Source: Chryseosolibacter sp964563295 (GTDB lineage Bacteria; Bacteroidota; Bacteroidia; Cytophagales; Cyclobacteriaceae). Taken from it: DNA of 13,973 nucleotides. The stretch lies in NCBI GenBank assembly GCA_964563295.1, contig CAZLWX010000100.1, positions 1 through 13,973 of the forward strand. The letters run 5' to 3'. Shown piece by piece: positions 5,820-12,993 of this stretch. The notes under the pieces are model-generated. The model worked only from the letters and a program-made list of their open reading frames with translations, did no database searches and was not told the DNA's origin. Every line of letters starts with the position of its first letter. Within the stretch, counting starts at the first letter, position 1. The translations under genes were made by a program, and so were the position numbers.

Positions 5820-6353
5820 TTACTTGGTTTCTTTTTCTTCAGTTACTACTTCCGCTCCGGTCTTCTTCAGGCTATCGAGCACGAGGGTGACGTGATTGGA
5901 GCGCTTCCTGATGCGATGCGCACGTCCCTGCGGCGCAGGCCTGAGTCTCTTCAATTGGCGGCCACCGTCTACCCATACTTCCTTCACCACCAGGTCGGCT
6001 TCTTCAAGCTTGAGATCCTGGTTCTTTATTTCCCAGTTGGATATTGCCGACAGCAACAGCTTTTCCAGGCGGGGTGCGCCGTTCTTCGGTTCGTAGCGGA
6101 GAATATTGAGAGCCTTATTCACGCGCTCGCCCCTGATGAGGTTTGCGACCAGTCGCATCTTGCGGGGCGACGTAGGTACGTTGACCAGTTTAGCCGTAAC
6201 CGGGCCGGTCTTCGCGGCTTCCTTCCTCGCATCGCGTTTCTCCCTCTTCAATACCGACCGCTTGGTCTTCCTTTCGGGAGCTGTTTCCTCAGCTTTTGCT
6301 TTTTCCTTAGCCTTGGCTTTCGTCTTTGTTGCTTTCGCTTTTGCTTTGGCCAT
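5820..6353 (-). CDS. rplV: 50S ribosomal protein L22 with long basic N-terminal extension
   Basis: Large-subunit protein whose beta-hairpin lines the nascent-chain exit tunnel (the site of many macrolide-resistance changes). The L22 core begins near residue 52: TAKLVNVPTSPRKMRLVANLIRGERVNKAL. The hairpin and C-terminal part are VWVDGGRQLKRLRPAPQGRAHRIRKRSNHVTLVL, the family signature. The total is 177 residues against about 110 in E. coli and roughly 130-140 in many relatives. Residues 1-50 are an Ala/Lys-repeat, histone H1-like extension (MAKAKAKATKTKAKAKEKAK), then acidic and basic clusters. No Met lies in frame between residue 1 and the core, so the extension cannot be removed by choosing a later ATG. 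A conserved core start at GTG/TTG is also not evident. Confidence 0.96.
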   Translation of the reverse strand: MAKAKAKATKTKAKAKEKAKAEETAPERKTKRSVLKREKRDARKEAAKTGPVTAKLVNVPTSPRKMRLVANLIRGERVNKALNILRYEPKNGAPRLEKLLLSAISNWEIKNQDLKLEEADLVVKEVWVDGGRQLKRLRPAPQGRAHRIRKRSNHVTLVLDSLKKTGAEVVTEEKETK

Positions 6354-6358
6354 ACCTA

Positions 6359-6634
6359 CTAAGCGTTTTCTTTCTTGTTACCCGAATGACCGCGGAAGGT
6401 TCTTGTCGGCGCGAATTCGCCGAGCTTGTGACCCACCATGTTTTCGGTTATGTAGACCGGGATAAATTTATTTCCATTGTGGACGGCAAACGTGTGACTG
6501 ATCATCTCAGGCACGATCGTAGACCGCCGCGACCAGGTTTTGATCACTGATTTTTTGCCCGACTTTTCTGCAGCCTCGACTTTTTTCAAAAGACGGAAGT
6601 CGGCATAAGGTCCTTTCTTAATTGAACGTCCCAT
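6359..6634 (-). CDS. rpsS: 30S ribosomal protein S19
   Basis: Small-subunit head protein that forms a complex with S13 near the A- and P-site tRNAs. The 91 residues are normal. Signatures are MGRSIKKGPYADFRLLKKVE, IKTWSRRSTIVPEMISHTFAVHNGNKFIPVYITENMVGHKLGEFAPTR and TFRGHSG. The ATG overlaps the L2 stop by one base (TAATG at 6632-6636). A strong Shine-Dalgarno, AGGAGG, falls inside the last codons of L2 (Arg-Arg-Lys-Lys), 9-14 bases before the start. Confidence 0.98.
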   Translation of the reverse strand: MGRSIKKGPYADFRLLKKVEAAEKSGKKSVIKTWSRRSTIVPEMISHTFAVHNGNKFIPVYITENMVGHKLGEFAPTRTFRGHSGNKKENA

Positions 6635-7458
6635 TATTTTTTCCTCCTGGCAATAATTAGGTTATCTGAATACTTCTTCGGGTGACGAGTCTTCTTGCCT
6701 TTCGCGTACAAGCCCTTACGCGATCTCGGGTGTCCTCCCGATGCGCGACCCTCACCACCACCCATCGGGTGATCGACAGGGTTCATCGCCACAGCACGCG
6801 TGCGCGGACGTACGCCTCTCCAGCGGTTGCGACCTGCTTTTCCGACACTTTCGTTCATGTGGTCGGCATTCGACGCCGCGCCGACAGTGGCGATGCAGAC
6901 GTCAAGCACATTACGCATCTCGCCAGAGGGCATTTTAAGTGTTGCAAAACCACCTTCGCGAGCCAGCAACTGAACGAACGATCCGGCGGAACGCGCGATG
7001 GCACCGCCCTTGCCGGGTTTGAGTTCCACATTGTGCACAATAGTACCAAGAGGAATCCTGCCCAGGGGCAATGCATTGCCTACTTCGGGAGCGACATCGG
7101 CTCCGGCGATCACCTGCTGTCCAACCTGGAGTCCTTGTGGAGCAATAATATAAGACTTGAAGCCATCGGCATAGTACAGCAACGCGATCCGCGCGGACCT
7201 GGTAGGATCGTATTCGATCGACTTCACCGTTGCCGGTACACCGAACTTGTTGCGCTTGAAGTCGACGTGGCGCAGTTTCTGTTTGTGGCCACCGCCGATG
7301 TAACGCATCGTCAAGCGGCCGCGGCTGTTACGTCCACCGGTTTTCTTAACGGTGGTAACCAGTGACTTCTCCGGCTTGCTGGCTGTAATATCATCGAACG
7401 AGGGAGCAAGTCTGTGCCTCGTTCCAGCCGTTACCGGTTTTAATTTCTTCAACGCCAT
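6634..7458 (-). CDS. rplB: 50S ribosomal protein L2
   Basis: Among the most conserved ribosomal proteins. It joins the subunits and lies at the edge of the peptidyl-transferase centre. It has 274 residues, normal. The N-terminal OB-like domain has GGRNSRGRLTMRYIGGGHKQKLR, and the SH3-like domain has VELKPGKGGAIARSAGSFVQLLAREG. The C-terminal part has the tip loop MNPVDHPMGGGEGRASGGHPRS. The His known to matter for peptidyl transfer is kept in DHP. The following His of E. coli is Met here, a usual substitution in this phylum. It starts 11 bases after the L23 stop, and its stop overlaps the S19 start. Confidence 0.98.
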   Translation of the reverse strand: MALKKLKPVTAGTRHRLAPSFDDITASKPEKSLVTTVKKTGGRNSRGRLTMRYIGGGHKQKLRHVDFKRNKFGVPATVKSIEYDPTRSARIALLYYADGFKSYIIAPQGLQVGQQVIAGADVAPEVGNALPLGRIPLGTIVHNVELKPGKGGAIARSAGSFVQLLAREGGFATLKMPSGEMRNVLDVCIATVGAASNADHMNESVGKAGRNRWRGVRPRTRAVAMNPVDHPMGGGEGRASGGHPRSRKGLYAKGKKTRHPKKYSDNLIIARRKK

Positions 7459-7469
7459 CGCTCAAATAA

Positions 7470-7757
7470 TTATACGTTGCTGTAAAAATCTATCACTTCC
7501 CCTGCCGCGAGGGTAACAATTGCTTTCTTGAAGCTGGCCTTGCGTCCTGAAAGAATGCCAGCCGTGGTATAGCGCGTCTTCGCTTTACCCATCACCCGCA
7601 TGGTGTTCACCTTCTCAACATTGACGCCGTATTGTTTTTCCACGGCTTTTTTGATCTCCACCTTGTTGGCATCGATGTCCACGATAAAGCCGTACTTGCC
7701 TTTCTCGTTCAGGGCAGAAACCTTCTCAGTAACCAAGGGTTTCTTGAGCACACTCAT
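7470..7757 (-). CDS. rplW: 50S ribosomal protein L23
   Basis: Tunnel-exit protein that docks trigger factor and SRP. The 95 residues match the family. The family pattern is clear: VLKKPLVTEKVSALNEKGKYGFIVD, then the RNA-binding helix KVEIKKAVEKQYGVNVEKVNTMRVMGK. The ATG at 7755-7757 overlaps the L4 stop by one base. The C-terminus ends in a short EVIDFYSNV. Confidence 0.97.
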   Translation of the reverse strand: MSVLKKPLVTEKVSALNEKGKYGFIVDIDANKVEIKKAVEKQYGVNVEKVNTMRVMGKAKTRYTTAGILSGRKASFKKAIVTLAAGEVIDFYSNV

Positions 7758-8389
7758 TATTCTTTGTTTAAAAGGTTTTCAACTTTACTTACCGAACTCT
7801 CTACAAGAAGGATCCGATCAGCATGGATCAGATCGTAGGTATTGATCTTGTCCGCGGTCGTAACCTTTGCGTTCGGGATATTCCGGCCTGACAGGGAAAT
7901 ATTCTTGTTCGCTTCAGGCAGAACAAGGAGGGTTTTCAAATCCGACATCTTCAATGCATCGAGCATCGAGACGAATTCCTTGGTCTTGATGCTGTCGAAT
8001 GTGAAATCCTCAAGGACGGCGATGGACTGATCCTTCGCCTTATAAGAAAGCGCGGACCTGCGGGCGAGGTCTTTCACTTTCTTGTTCAGTTTGAAGGAGT
8101 AATCGCGAGGCGTTGGGCCAAAGATCCGGCCACCACCTCTAAACTGCGGGTTTTTCATGCTACCTGCACGGGCGCCGCCAGTTCCCTTCTGCTTCTTGAT
8201 CTTTTTGGTCGACCCTGAGACCTCGTTACGCTGCTTGGATTTATGGGTGCCCTGACGTTGGTTGGCGAGATAGCTCTTCACATCGAGGTAGATGGCGTGA
8301 TCGTTGGGTTCGATACCAAATATCTCGTCAGAAAGATTCACTTTCTTCTTGGTCTTCTCTCCGCTGTATTTTAACACTGCGACTTCCAT
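7757..8389 (-). CDS. rplD: 50S ribosomal protein L4
   Basis: Large-subunit protein with a loop reaching into the exit tunnel. In gamma-proteobacteria it also represses the S10 operon, but the needed leader is not recognisable here. The 210 residues are normal. The extended loop and RNA-binding part RQGTHKSKQRNEVSGSTKKIKKQKGTGGARAGSMKNPQFRGGGRIFGPTPRDYSFKLNKKVK (in the middle, residues about 45-107) is diagnostic. The C-terminal Rossmann-like part contains VLEDFTFDSIKTKEF and SLSGRNIPNAKV. The start overlaps the L3 stop and the stop overlaps the L23 start, so L3-L4-L23 are probably translationally coupled. Confidence 0.98.
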   Translation of the reverse strand: MEVAVLKYSGEKTKKKVNLSDEIFGIEPNDHAIYLDVKSYLANQRQGTHKSKQRNEVSGSTKKIKKQKGTGGARAGSMKNPQFRGGGRIFGPTPRDYSFKLNKKVKDLARRSALSYKAKDQSIAVLEDFTFDSIKTKEFVSMLDALKMSDLKTLLVLPEANKNISLSGRNIPNAKVTTADKINTYDLIHADRILLVESSVSKVENLLNKE

Positions 8390-9021
8390 TATTTCTGAAG
8401 GATTACAGTTGAATTCTTTGCCCCGGGCACGGAACCACTAACCACAATGATATTTTGATCGGCCAGGATCCTGACAACCCGCAAGTTGGTCAGTTTGACG
8501 CGGGCATTGCCCATGCGTCCGGCCAGGCGCTTGCCCTTGATAACCCGGGATGCGAACGAGGCGTTACCCATCGAACCGGGAGCGCGGAGGCGATTGTGCT
8601 GTCCGTGAGTCTGGCCACCGACGCCGCTAAAGCCGTGGCGTTTTACAACACCCTGGAAGCCGCGTCCCTTCGAAATACCCACCGCGTCAACGTACTCACC
8701 TTCGGTGAACACATCCCCGACCCGTATCTCCCTGCCAACCTCCACCAGGCCATCGAACTCCTTCCGAAAATCGCGGAACTCAACGACGCTTTTCTTGGGG
8801 GTTGTATTTGCTTTTTTGAAATGCCCCAATGCCGCTTTAGAAGTGTTTTTCTCTTTCTTCTCACCAAAAGAAAGCTGGACCGCTCGATAGCCATCGGTCT
8901 CCACATTCTTCAGCTGCGTGACGACACACGGACCCGCTTCTATCACGGTACAGGCGATATTTTCACCCTCCGGACCGAATACGCTCGTCATACCAATTTT
9001 TCTTCCTATAATGCCAGGCAT
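8389..9021 (-). CDS. rplC: 50S ribosomal protein L3
   Basis: Primary 23S rRNA binder that starts 50S assembly. Its central extension reaches the peptidyl-transferase centre. The 210 residues are normal. Recognisable parts are MPGIIGRKIGMTSVFGPEGE, VVKRHGFSGVGGQTHGQHNRLRAPGSMGNASFASRVIKGKRLAGRMGN (the tunnel loop, residues about 130-177) and the C-terminal VSGSVPGAKNSTVILQK. It is the first gene of this transcript: a consensus promoter lies 62 bases upstream, and rpsJ is not between promoter and gene. The gene next door is transcribed away from it. Confidence 0.98.
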   Translation of the reverse strand: MPGIIGRKIGMTSVFGPEGENIACTVIEAGPCVVTQLKNVETDGYRAVQLSFGEKKEKNTSKAALGHFKKANTTPKKSVVEFRDFRKEFDGLVEVGREIRVGDVFTEGEYVDAVGISKGRGFQGVVKRHGFSGVGGQTHGQHNRLRAPGSMGNASFASRVIKGKRLAGRMGNARVKLTNLRVVRILADQNIIVVSGSVPGAKNSTVILQK

Positions 9022-9054
9022 GGGATAAACCTTTTATGCTGTTTTTCAGGATTC

Positions 9055-9071
9055 TGCGCCCACTTGGCGCA
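9055..9071 (-). repeat. Small hairpin in the rplC leader
   Basis: TGCGCC (9055-9060) and GGCGCA (9066-9071) make a perfect 6-base stem with a 5-base loop. It lies between the inferred transcription start and the rplC start codon. On the minus strand the six T directly precede it, so it is not a terminator for rplC. It could shape the untranslated leader. It is too simple to assign to a known regulator. Confidence 0.45.
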
Positions 9072-9082
9072 AAAAAGGACTG

Positions 9083-9113
9083 CAAAGATAGGAAATGGAG
9101 CTAAGTTCGCAAA
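9083..9113 (-). promoter_or_regulatory. Main promoter of the rplC ribosomal operon
   Basis: On the minus strand TTTG (9113-9110), 19 bases, then TATCTTTG (9090-9083): an exact match to the Bacteroidota -33/-7 pattern. The leader from the inferred start (near 9075-9080) to the rplC ATG is about 55 bases. The sequence after it (CAGTCC) closely resembles the one after the rpsH promoter (CAGCCC). Confidence 0.8.
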
Positions 9114-9199
9114 TGCGGGTTTCAAATTTTTAATCGGCCCCGGACCCCTGTCTGTTGATGGCTGGAAAGCCAGACCCATCTCGTTAACTTCGTTTCGTA

Positions 9200-10204
9200 A
9201 TGCGATTCAACAACACATGGCGATGGTTAATACTACTGATCCTGCTGGTTTTTCTCTTTGTTCTGGACCTGTCCCTGGGCAGCGTAGCCATCCCGTTCGG
9301 TGAGATCACACGGATGCTTGCCGGGTTCGATAGCCGTGACTCCGCCTGGAGTGCCATTCTATTCGAATTCAGGATGCCAAAAGCTGTTACCTGCGTTCTC
9401 GCCGGCAGCGCGCTTGCGCTCGGAGGGCTACAGATGCAAACGCTCTTCCGGAACCCCCTCGCCGGCCCGGATGTGCTGGGACTAACCTCGGGTGCAAGTC
9501 TCGCTGTATCCCTCATTTTTATGGGTGGACTTTGGTTGTTGCCTGGCCCCTGGTCAGTGGCAATAGCGGCAAGTGCAGGCAGTGGGGTTGTGTTCGTCGT
9601 CATGATTGCTATTGCACGAAAGGTTCAGGACAACGTCTCCCTTTTGATTGTCGGTCTGATGGTGGGTGCGGGCACGGCCTCGATCGTGAGCGTGATGCAA
9701 TACCTCAGCCGCGCCGAAGAAATGCAAGTCTATATATTATGGACATTCGGTTCGCTGGGCGGAATGAATTGGGTCGAAATACAAGTCCTCACGTTGATTT
9801 TGCTGATCGGGACCTTCATCGCTATTGGAAGTATCAAATCGCTTAACGCATGGTTGCTCGGCGACCTGTACGCGCGGAGCCTCGGCATCAACTTGTCGAG
9901 AGCCCGGTTACTCTCCATTTTTTCAACCTCGCTGCTGACCGGAGGTGTCACCGCTTTTTGCGGACCGATTGCTTTTGTCGGCATTGCTGTGCCGCACCTG
10001 GTCAAACTGCTGTTGAAAACCAACGACCACAAGCTTACTGTTCCAGGTTCACTGGCCGGCGGCGCGGCACTCATGTTAGGTTGCGATATACTGACACAGA
10101 CGCCGGGCGGCACTCATGTTCTCCCGATTAATGCCATCACCGCATTGATTGGCGCGCCGGTAGTGATTTGGGTGATTATCAGACAACGCTTTGTTAGATC
10201 ATAG
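9200..10204 (+). CDS. FecCD-family ABC transporter permease (iron-siderophore/haem/B12 type)
   Basis: Inner-membrane subunit of a type II ABC importer. Such permeases move iron chelates, haem or cobalamin inward; the substrate cannot be decided here. The 334 residues and strongly hydrophobic pattern suggest about ten membrane helices, the first at residues about 8-29. Family motifs in order: FRMPK (57-61), LAGSALALGGLQMQTLFRNPLAGPDVLG (67-94, the FecCD core), FCGPIAFVGIAVPHLVKLL (253-271, the loop contacting the ATPase), DH (276-277) and LPINAITALIGAPVVIW (308-324). The ATPase starts 2 bases after the stop, so the two form a unit. The start is the first Met before the hydrophobic helix. No good Shine-Dalgarno is visible. 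No substrate-binding protein or outer-membrane receptor lies in the window. Confidence 0.92.
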   Translation: MRFNNTWRWLILLILLVFLFVLDLSLGSVAIPFGEITRMLAGFDSRDSAWSAILFEFRMPKAVTCVLAGSALALGGLQMQTLFRNPLAGPDVLGLTSGASLAVSLIFMGGLWLLPGPWSVAIAASAGSGVVFVVMIAIARKVQDNVSLLIVGLMVGAGTASIVSVMQYLSRAEEMQVYILWTFGSLGGMNWVEIQVLTLILLIGTFIAIGSIKSLNAWLLGDLYARSLGINLSRARLLSIFSTSLLTGGVTAFCGPIAFVGIAVPHLVKLLLKTNDHKLTVPGSLAGGAALMLGCDILTQTPGGTHVLPINAITALIGAPVVIWVIIRQRFVRS

Positions 10205-10206
10205 GA

Positions 10207-11178
10207 ATGAAAGAGGAGGCTCTTCTAACGACGACAAAGCTCGCGGTCGGGTTCACGACGCGGAAGGGAGCGTCACGTCTGTTTGAGAATCTGGATTTGT
10301 CTCTTTACCCGGGTCAGTTAGTGTGTTTCATGGGACCGAACGGTGTCGGAAAATCGTCATTGATCAGGACCTTATCCGGTCTTCAGACACAACTCCATGG
10401 CTACACTACGTTGCATGGCATCACAGATCTCCCCAGGCAAATTGCAGTCGTCCTCACCGACAAAGTCGCCGGAACGAACATGTCCGTCCGCGACGTTGTG
10501 GCATTTGGCCGGTATCCATACCTAAACTGGAATATTTCCCTGGGCCCTGCCGACCGCGAAGTGATTGACAGGGCTATCGACATGGTCCATATTGGCCACC
10601 TGGCTGACCAGAACATTAACTCGTTGAGCGATGGCCAACTGCAGATGACGATGATCGCCCGGGCATTGGCTCAGGATACGCCGATCATCATGCTGGACGA
10701 ACCCACTGCACACCTCGACCTCAACAACCGGGTCGAGATCATGAGGCTGCTGCGATCGCTATCTGAAAAAATGAAAAAGGCTGTCCTCATCGCTACACAT
10801 GAATTAGACCTTGCTTTGCAGATGGCCGACCAAATTTGGCTGGCCGGTCAGGATAAAAATATCCGGACAGGTTGCCCGGAGGATCTTGTTCTAAATGGTG
10901 CCTTTGATGAAGTATTTCAGTTGAAAGGGTTCGACCTGAGAACCGGAAAAATACAACACCCCGTAACGCGACAAGACACTGTTGTTATCGATGGAGAAGG
11001 CTTTGAATATCTGTGGACGAGGAACGCACTGCAGCGAAAAGGATTCGGCATCTCAGACGAGGCGGGAGACGTCACGGTGTCCATTATCAAAGAAGGAAAC
11101 TTACCGCATTGGCGTGTCGACAGGCGCGGCGAACACTACACCTGCGCAACCATTGAGAAGTTGATCAACTCGCTTTAA
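10207..11178 (+). CDS. ABC transporter ATPase partner of the FecCD permease
   Basis: Cytoplasmic ATPase that powers the permease encoded just before it. It has 323 residues; the ABC domain occupies about 1-245. Walker A is GPNGVGKSS (43-51), the signature LSDGQ (140-144), Walker B IIMLDEPTAHLD (160-171) with Asp164 and the catalytic Glu165, and the switch His198 in ATHE. The Q-loop region reads VVLTDKVAGTNMSVRDVV (81-98). The usual Gln (as in xVPQ) is not there; Thr or Asp takes its place. This seems common in Bacteroidota homologues (recollection, not checked). Residues about 250-323 are an extra C-terminal domain of unknown role, absent from the 255-residue FecE/FhuC ATPases. It comes from the same operon as the permease (2-base spacing). 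Confidence 0.93.
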   Translation: MKEEALLTTTKLAVGFTTRKGASRLFENLDLSLYPGQLVCFMGPNGVGKSSLIRTLSGLQTQLHGYTTLHGITDLPRQIAVVLTDKVAGTNMSVRDVVAFGRYPYLNWNISLGPADREVIDRAIDMVHIGHLADQNINSLSDGQLQMTMIARALAQDTPIIMLDEPTAHLDLNNRVEIMRLLRSLSEKMKKAVLIATHELDLALQMADQIWLAGQDKNIRTGCPEDLVLNGAFDEVFQLKGFDLRTGKIQHPVTRQDTVVIDGEGFEYLWTRNALQRKGFGISDEAGDVTVSIIKEGNLPHWRVDRRGEHYTCATIEKLINSL

Positions 11179-11200
11179 TCAATCGTTTGCATCTGTGCTC

Positions 11201-11226
11201 CTGTAAGATTTATGGCCTGTTTACAG
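11201..11226 (+). repeat. Inverted repeat after the ABC genes
   Basis: CTGTAA (11201-11206) and TTACAG (11221-11226), 6-base arms 14 bases apart, lie between the ATPase stop and the phosphorylase start. No T-tract follows, so a terminator is unlikely. It may be an operator or chance. Confidence 0.3.
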
Positions 11227-11249
11227 ATTCATTTGGCACACATTTGTTA

Positions 11250-11265
11250 GTTTGCACACACAAAC
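11250..11265 (+). promoter_or_regulatory. Candidate CRP-like operator before the phosphorylase gene
   Basis: A perfect inverted repeat GTTTG-CACACA-CAAAC, 16 bases with the same half-site spacing (N6) as a CRP/FNR site (5-6-5). It ends 15 bases before the ATG at 11281. The adjacent TTAGTTTG at 11247-11254 is one base off the -7 consensus TAnnTTTG, though no good -33 element lies 19-21 bases upstream. A Crp/Fnr-family regulator is encoded right after this gene. Direct regulation is only an inference. Confidence 0.35.
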
Positions 11266-11280
11266 AACCATTATTTTTTC

Positions 11281-12990
11281 ATGTTCGACCTTTCGGGCCT
11301 CTTTCCCTATGAATTTGACAGCAGGTATTCCAAACCTGTCGCCTATTTCTCAATGGAATTCGCCGTTGATCAACCACTAAAAATATACAGTGGAGGGCTC
11401 GGTTTTCTCGCCGGATCTCACCTGAGGAGCGCCTACGAGCTTCGTCAAAATCTTGTGGGCATCGGTATCCTTTGGAAGAAGGGATATTACGACCAGGAGA
11501 GAAATCAGGATCAGACGCTGAGGGTGAGTTTTCGCGATAAGGACTACTATTTCTTGACAGACACAAAGATACTTTTTCCCATCACGATCCACGGCGCCCG
11601 CGTTTACGTAAAGGTATTCCTTCTCAAACCAGAGGTATTCAACACCGTTCCGCTGTTCCTTCTGACAACTGACATTCCTGAAAATGACTACCTGGCACAG
11701 ACCATTAGTCATCGTCTGTACGATCCGAATGAAACCACGCGGATCGCACAGTCAATCCTGCTTGGGGCGGGAGGAGCAAAGCTGCTTGACATCCTTGGGC
11801 GGGAGACGGAGATCTACCACATGAATGAGGGTCATGCCTTACCGCTGTGCTTCTACCTGCTCGACAAGTATAAGGATATCAATGAAGTCAGGAAGCGTGT
11901 AGTTTTCACCACACACACGCCTGAGAAAGCCGGCAACGAAGAGCACAGCATTCCGCTGCTCAATAACATGACATTTTTCAACGGGCTGACAACGCAACAG
12001 GTTCAGGAATACGCGAGCCCCGAACACAATGTCCTCAACTACACGTTGACCGCGTTGCGGCTTTCGAAGCGGGCGAACGGCGTCTCACAATTGCACGGAG
12101 AAGTCTCCAGGAAGATGTGGTCTTCATACGATGGTATTTGCGAGATTACAGCGATCACTAATGCCCAAAACCGAAACTATTGGCGTGACCCCGTACTTGA
12201 TGCCGCCCTTGAAAAGAACGACGATGTCGCCCTGACATCGCAAAAGAAAGCGCTCAAGAAAAAGCTGTTCTCGGTCGTCGCCGACCAGACCGGCAAGATC
12301 TTCGATGAAAACATTCTCACTATTGTGTGGGCCAGGAGATTTGCCTCTTATAAGCGCGCCAATCTGATCCTTTCCGATTTCAATCGCTTCCTCACGATTG
12401 CCAGGAATAAGAAGTACCCGATCCAAATGATCTGGGCCGGCAAGCCCTACCCTGAAGACTTTGGTGCCATCAATTTATTCAACGAGATATATTGGAAGAC
12501 GAAAGACTTGCCTAACTGCACCGTCGTCACCGGCTATGAGTTGTGGCTCTCTGGCCGTTTGAAGAAAGGATCGGACTTATGGCTGAACAATCCAAAACTC
12601 TATCACGAGGCGTCTGGAACATCGGGCATGACCGCCGCGATGAATGGGTCCATCAACCTCTCCATTCCGGACGGATGGGTCGCGGAGTTCGCCAAAGACA
12701 AACAGAATAGTTTCATCATTCCTACCGCCGATGAGTCGTTGTCGGCTGACGCAAGAGACGAAAAGGAAGCTGAGAATCTGCTTGACCTTCTCGAACATGA
12801 GGTTATTCCCATGTATTACGACAAACATGAGGATTGGCTCCGAATAATGAAGGCCAGCATGCGCGGCGTCCTCCCATACTTCGACGCGTCGCGCATGGCC
12901 GACGAATATTATCAAAAGCTTTACTTGTTTGAGGAGGAGCACAACTCTCAGCGGAAACCAACAGGAAAAAGACAAGCCCTCGTGGGCTAG
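11281..12990 (+). CDS. Alpha-glucan (glycogen/starch) phosphorylase-like protein, GT35, without the PLP lysine
   Basis: Related to glycogen phosphorylases (GT35, the short 'alpha-glucan family phosphorylase' branch), which release glucose-1-phosphate from glycogen using pyridoxal phosphate. It has 569 residues, with no N-terminal DUF3417 domain. Visible motifs: PVAYFSMEFAVDQPLKIYSGGLG near the N-terminus; HMNEGHALP with His185 (equivalent to the active-site loop His of phosphorylases); WARRFASYKRA (350-360), the PLP-phosphate and substrate-binding Arg/Lys motif; GSDLWLNNP; and EASGTSGMTAAMNG (443-456). In active phosphorylases the last motif reads EASGxxxMK, and that Lys forms the Schiff base with PLP. 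Here Thr451 (codon ACC) takes its place, so catalysis by the usual mechanism is doubtful. The ATG follows a 102-base spacer after the ABC genes. It converges with the Crp-family gene at a 3-base distance, leaving no room for a terminator. Confidence 0.88.
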   Translation: MFDLSGLFPYEFDSRYSKPVAYFSMEFAVDQPLKIYSGGLGFLAGSHLRSAYELRQNLVGIGILWKKGYYDQERNQDQTLRVSFRDKDYYFLTDTKILFPITIHGARVYVKVFLLKPEVFNTVPLFLLTTDIPENDYLAQTISHRLYDPNETTRIAQSILLGAGGAKLLDILGRETEIYHMNEGHALPLCFYLLDKYKDINEVRKRVVFTTHTPEKAGNEEHSIPLLNNMTFFNGLTTQQVQEYASPEHNVLNYTLTALRLSKRANGVSQLHGEVSRKMWSSYDGICEITAITNAQNRNYWRDPVLDAALEKNDDVALTSQKKALKKKLFSVVADQTGKIFDENILTIVWARRFASYKRANLILSDFNRFLTIARNKKYPIQMIWAGKPYPEDFGAINLFNEIYWKTKDLPNCTVVTGYELWLSGRLKKGSDLWLNNPKLYHEASGTSGMTAAMNGSINLSIPDGWVAEFAKDKQNSFIIPTADESLSADARDEKEAENLLDLLEHEVIPMYYDKHEDWLRIMKASMRGVLPYFDASRMADEYYQKLYLFEEEHNSQRKPTGKRQALVG

Positions 12991-12993
12991 TTC

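Noticed and set aside
9159..9172. Small hairpin TGGCT-GGAA-AGCCA upstream of the FecCD gene as a riboswitch or Fur-type site
   Set aside because: A 5-base stem is too small, no cobalamin-riboswitch conserved boxes are visible and it does not resemble a Fur box.
9185..9192. TAACTTCG as the -7 promoter element of the FecCD gene
   Set aside because: It has a mismatch to TAnnTTTG, no -33 TTTG at 19-21 bases, and would leave almost no leader before the ATG; too weak to annotate.
8455..9303. 282-codon plus-strand open frame through L3 and the intergenic region
   Set aside because: It is antisense to L3, runs through the consensus rplC promoter and overlaps the start of the FecCD permease gene in another frame. 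No family resemblance.
11564..11571. CAAAGATA (reverse TATCTTTG) inside the phosphorylase gene as an antisense promoter
   Set aside because: No TTTG element lies 19-21 bases away on the matching side, and the position is inside a coding region.
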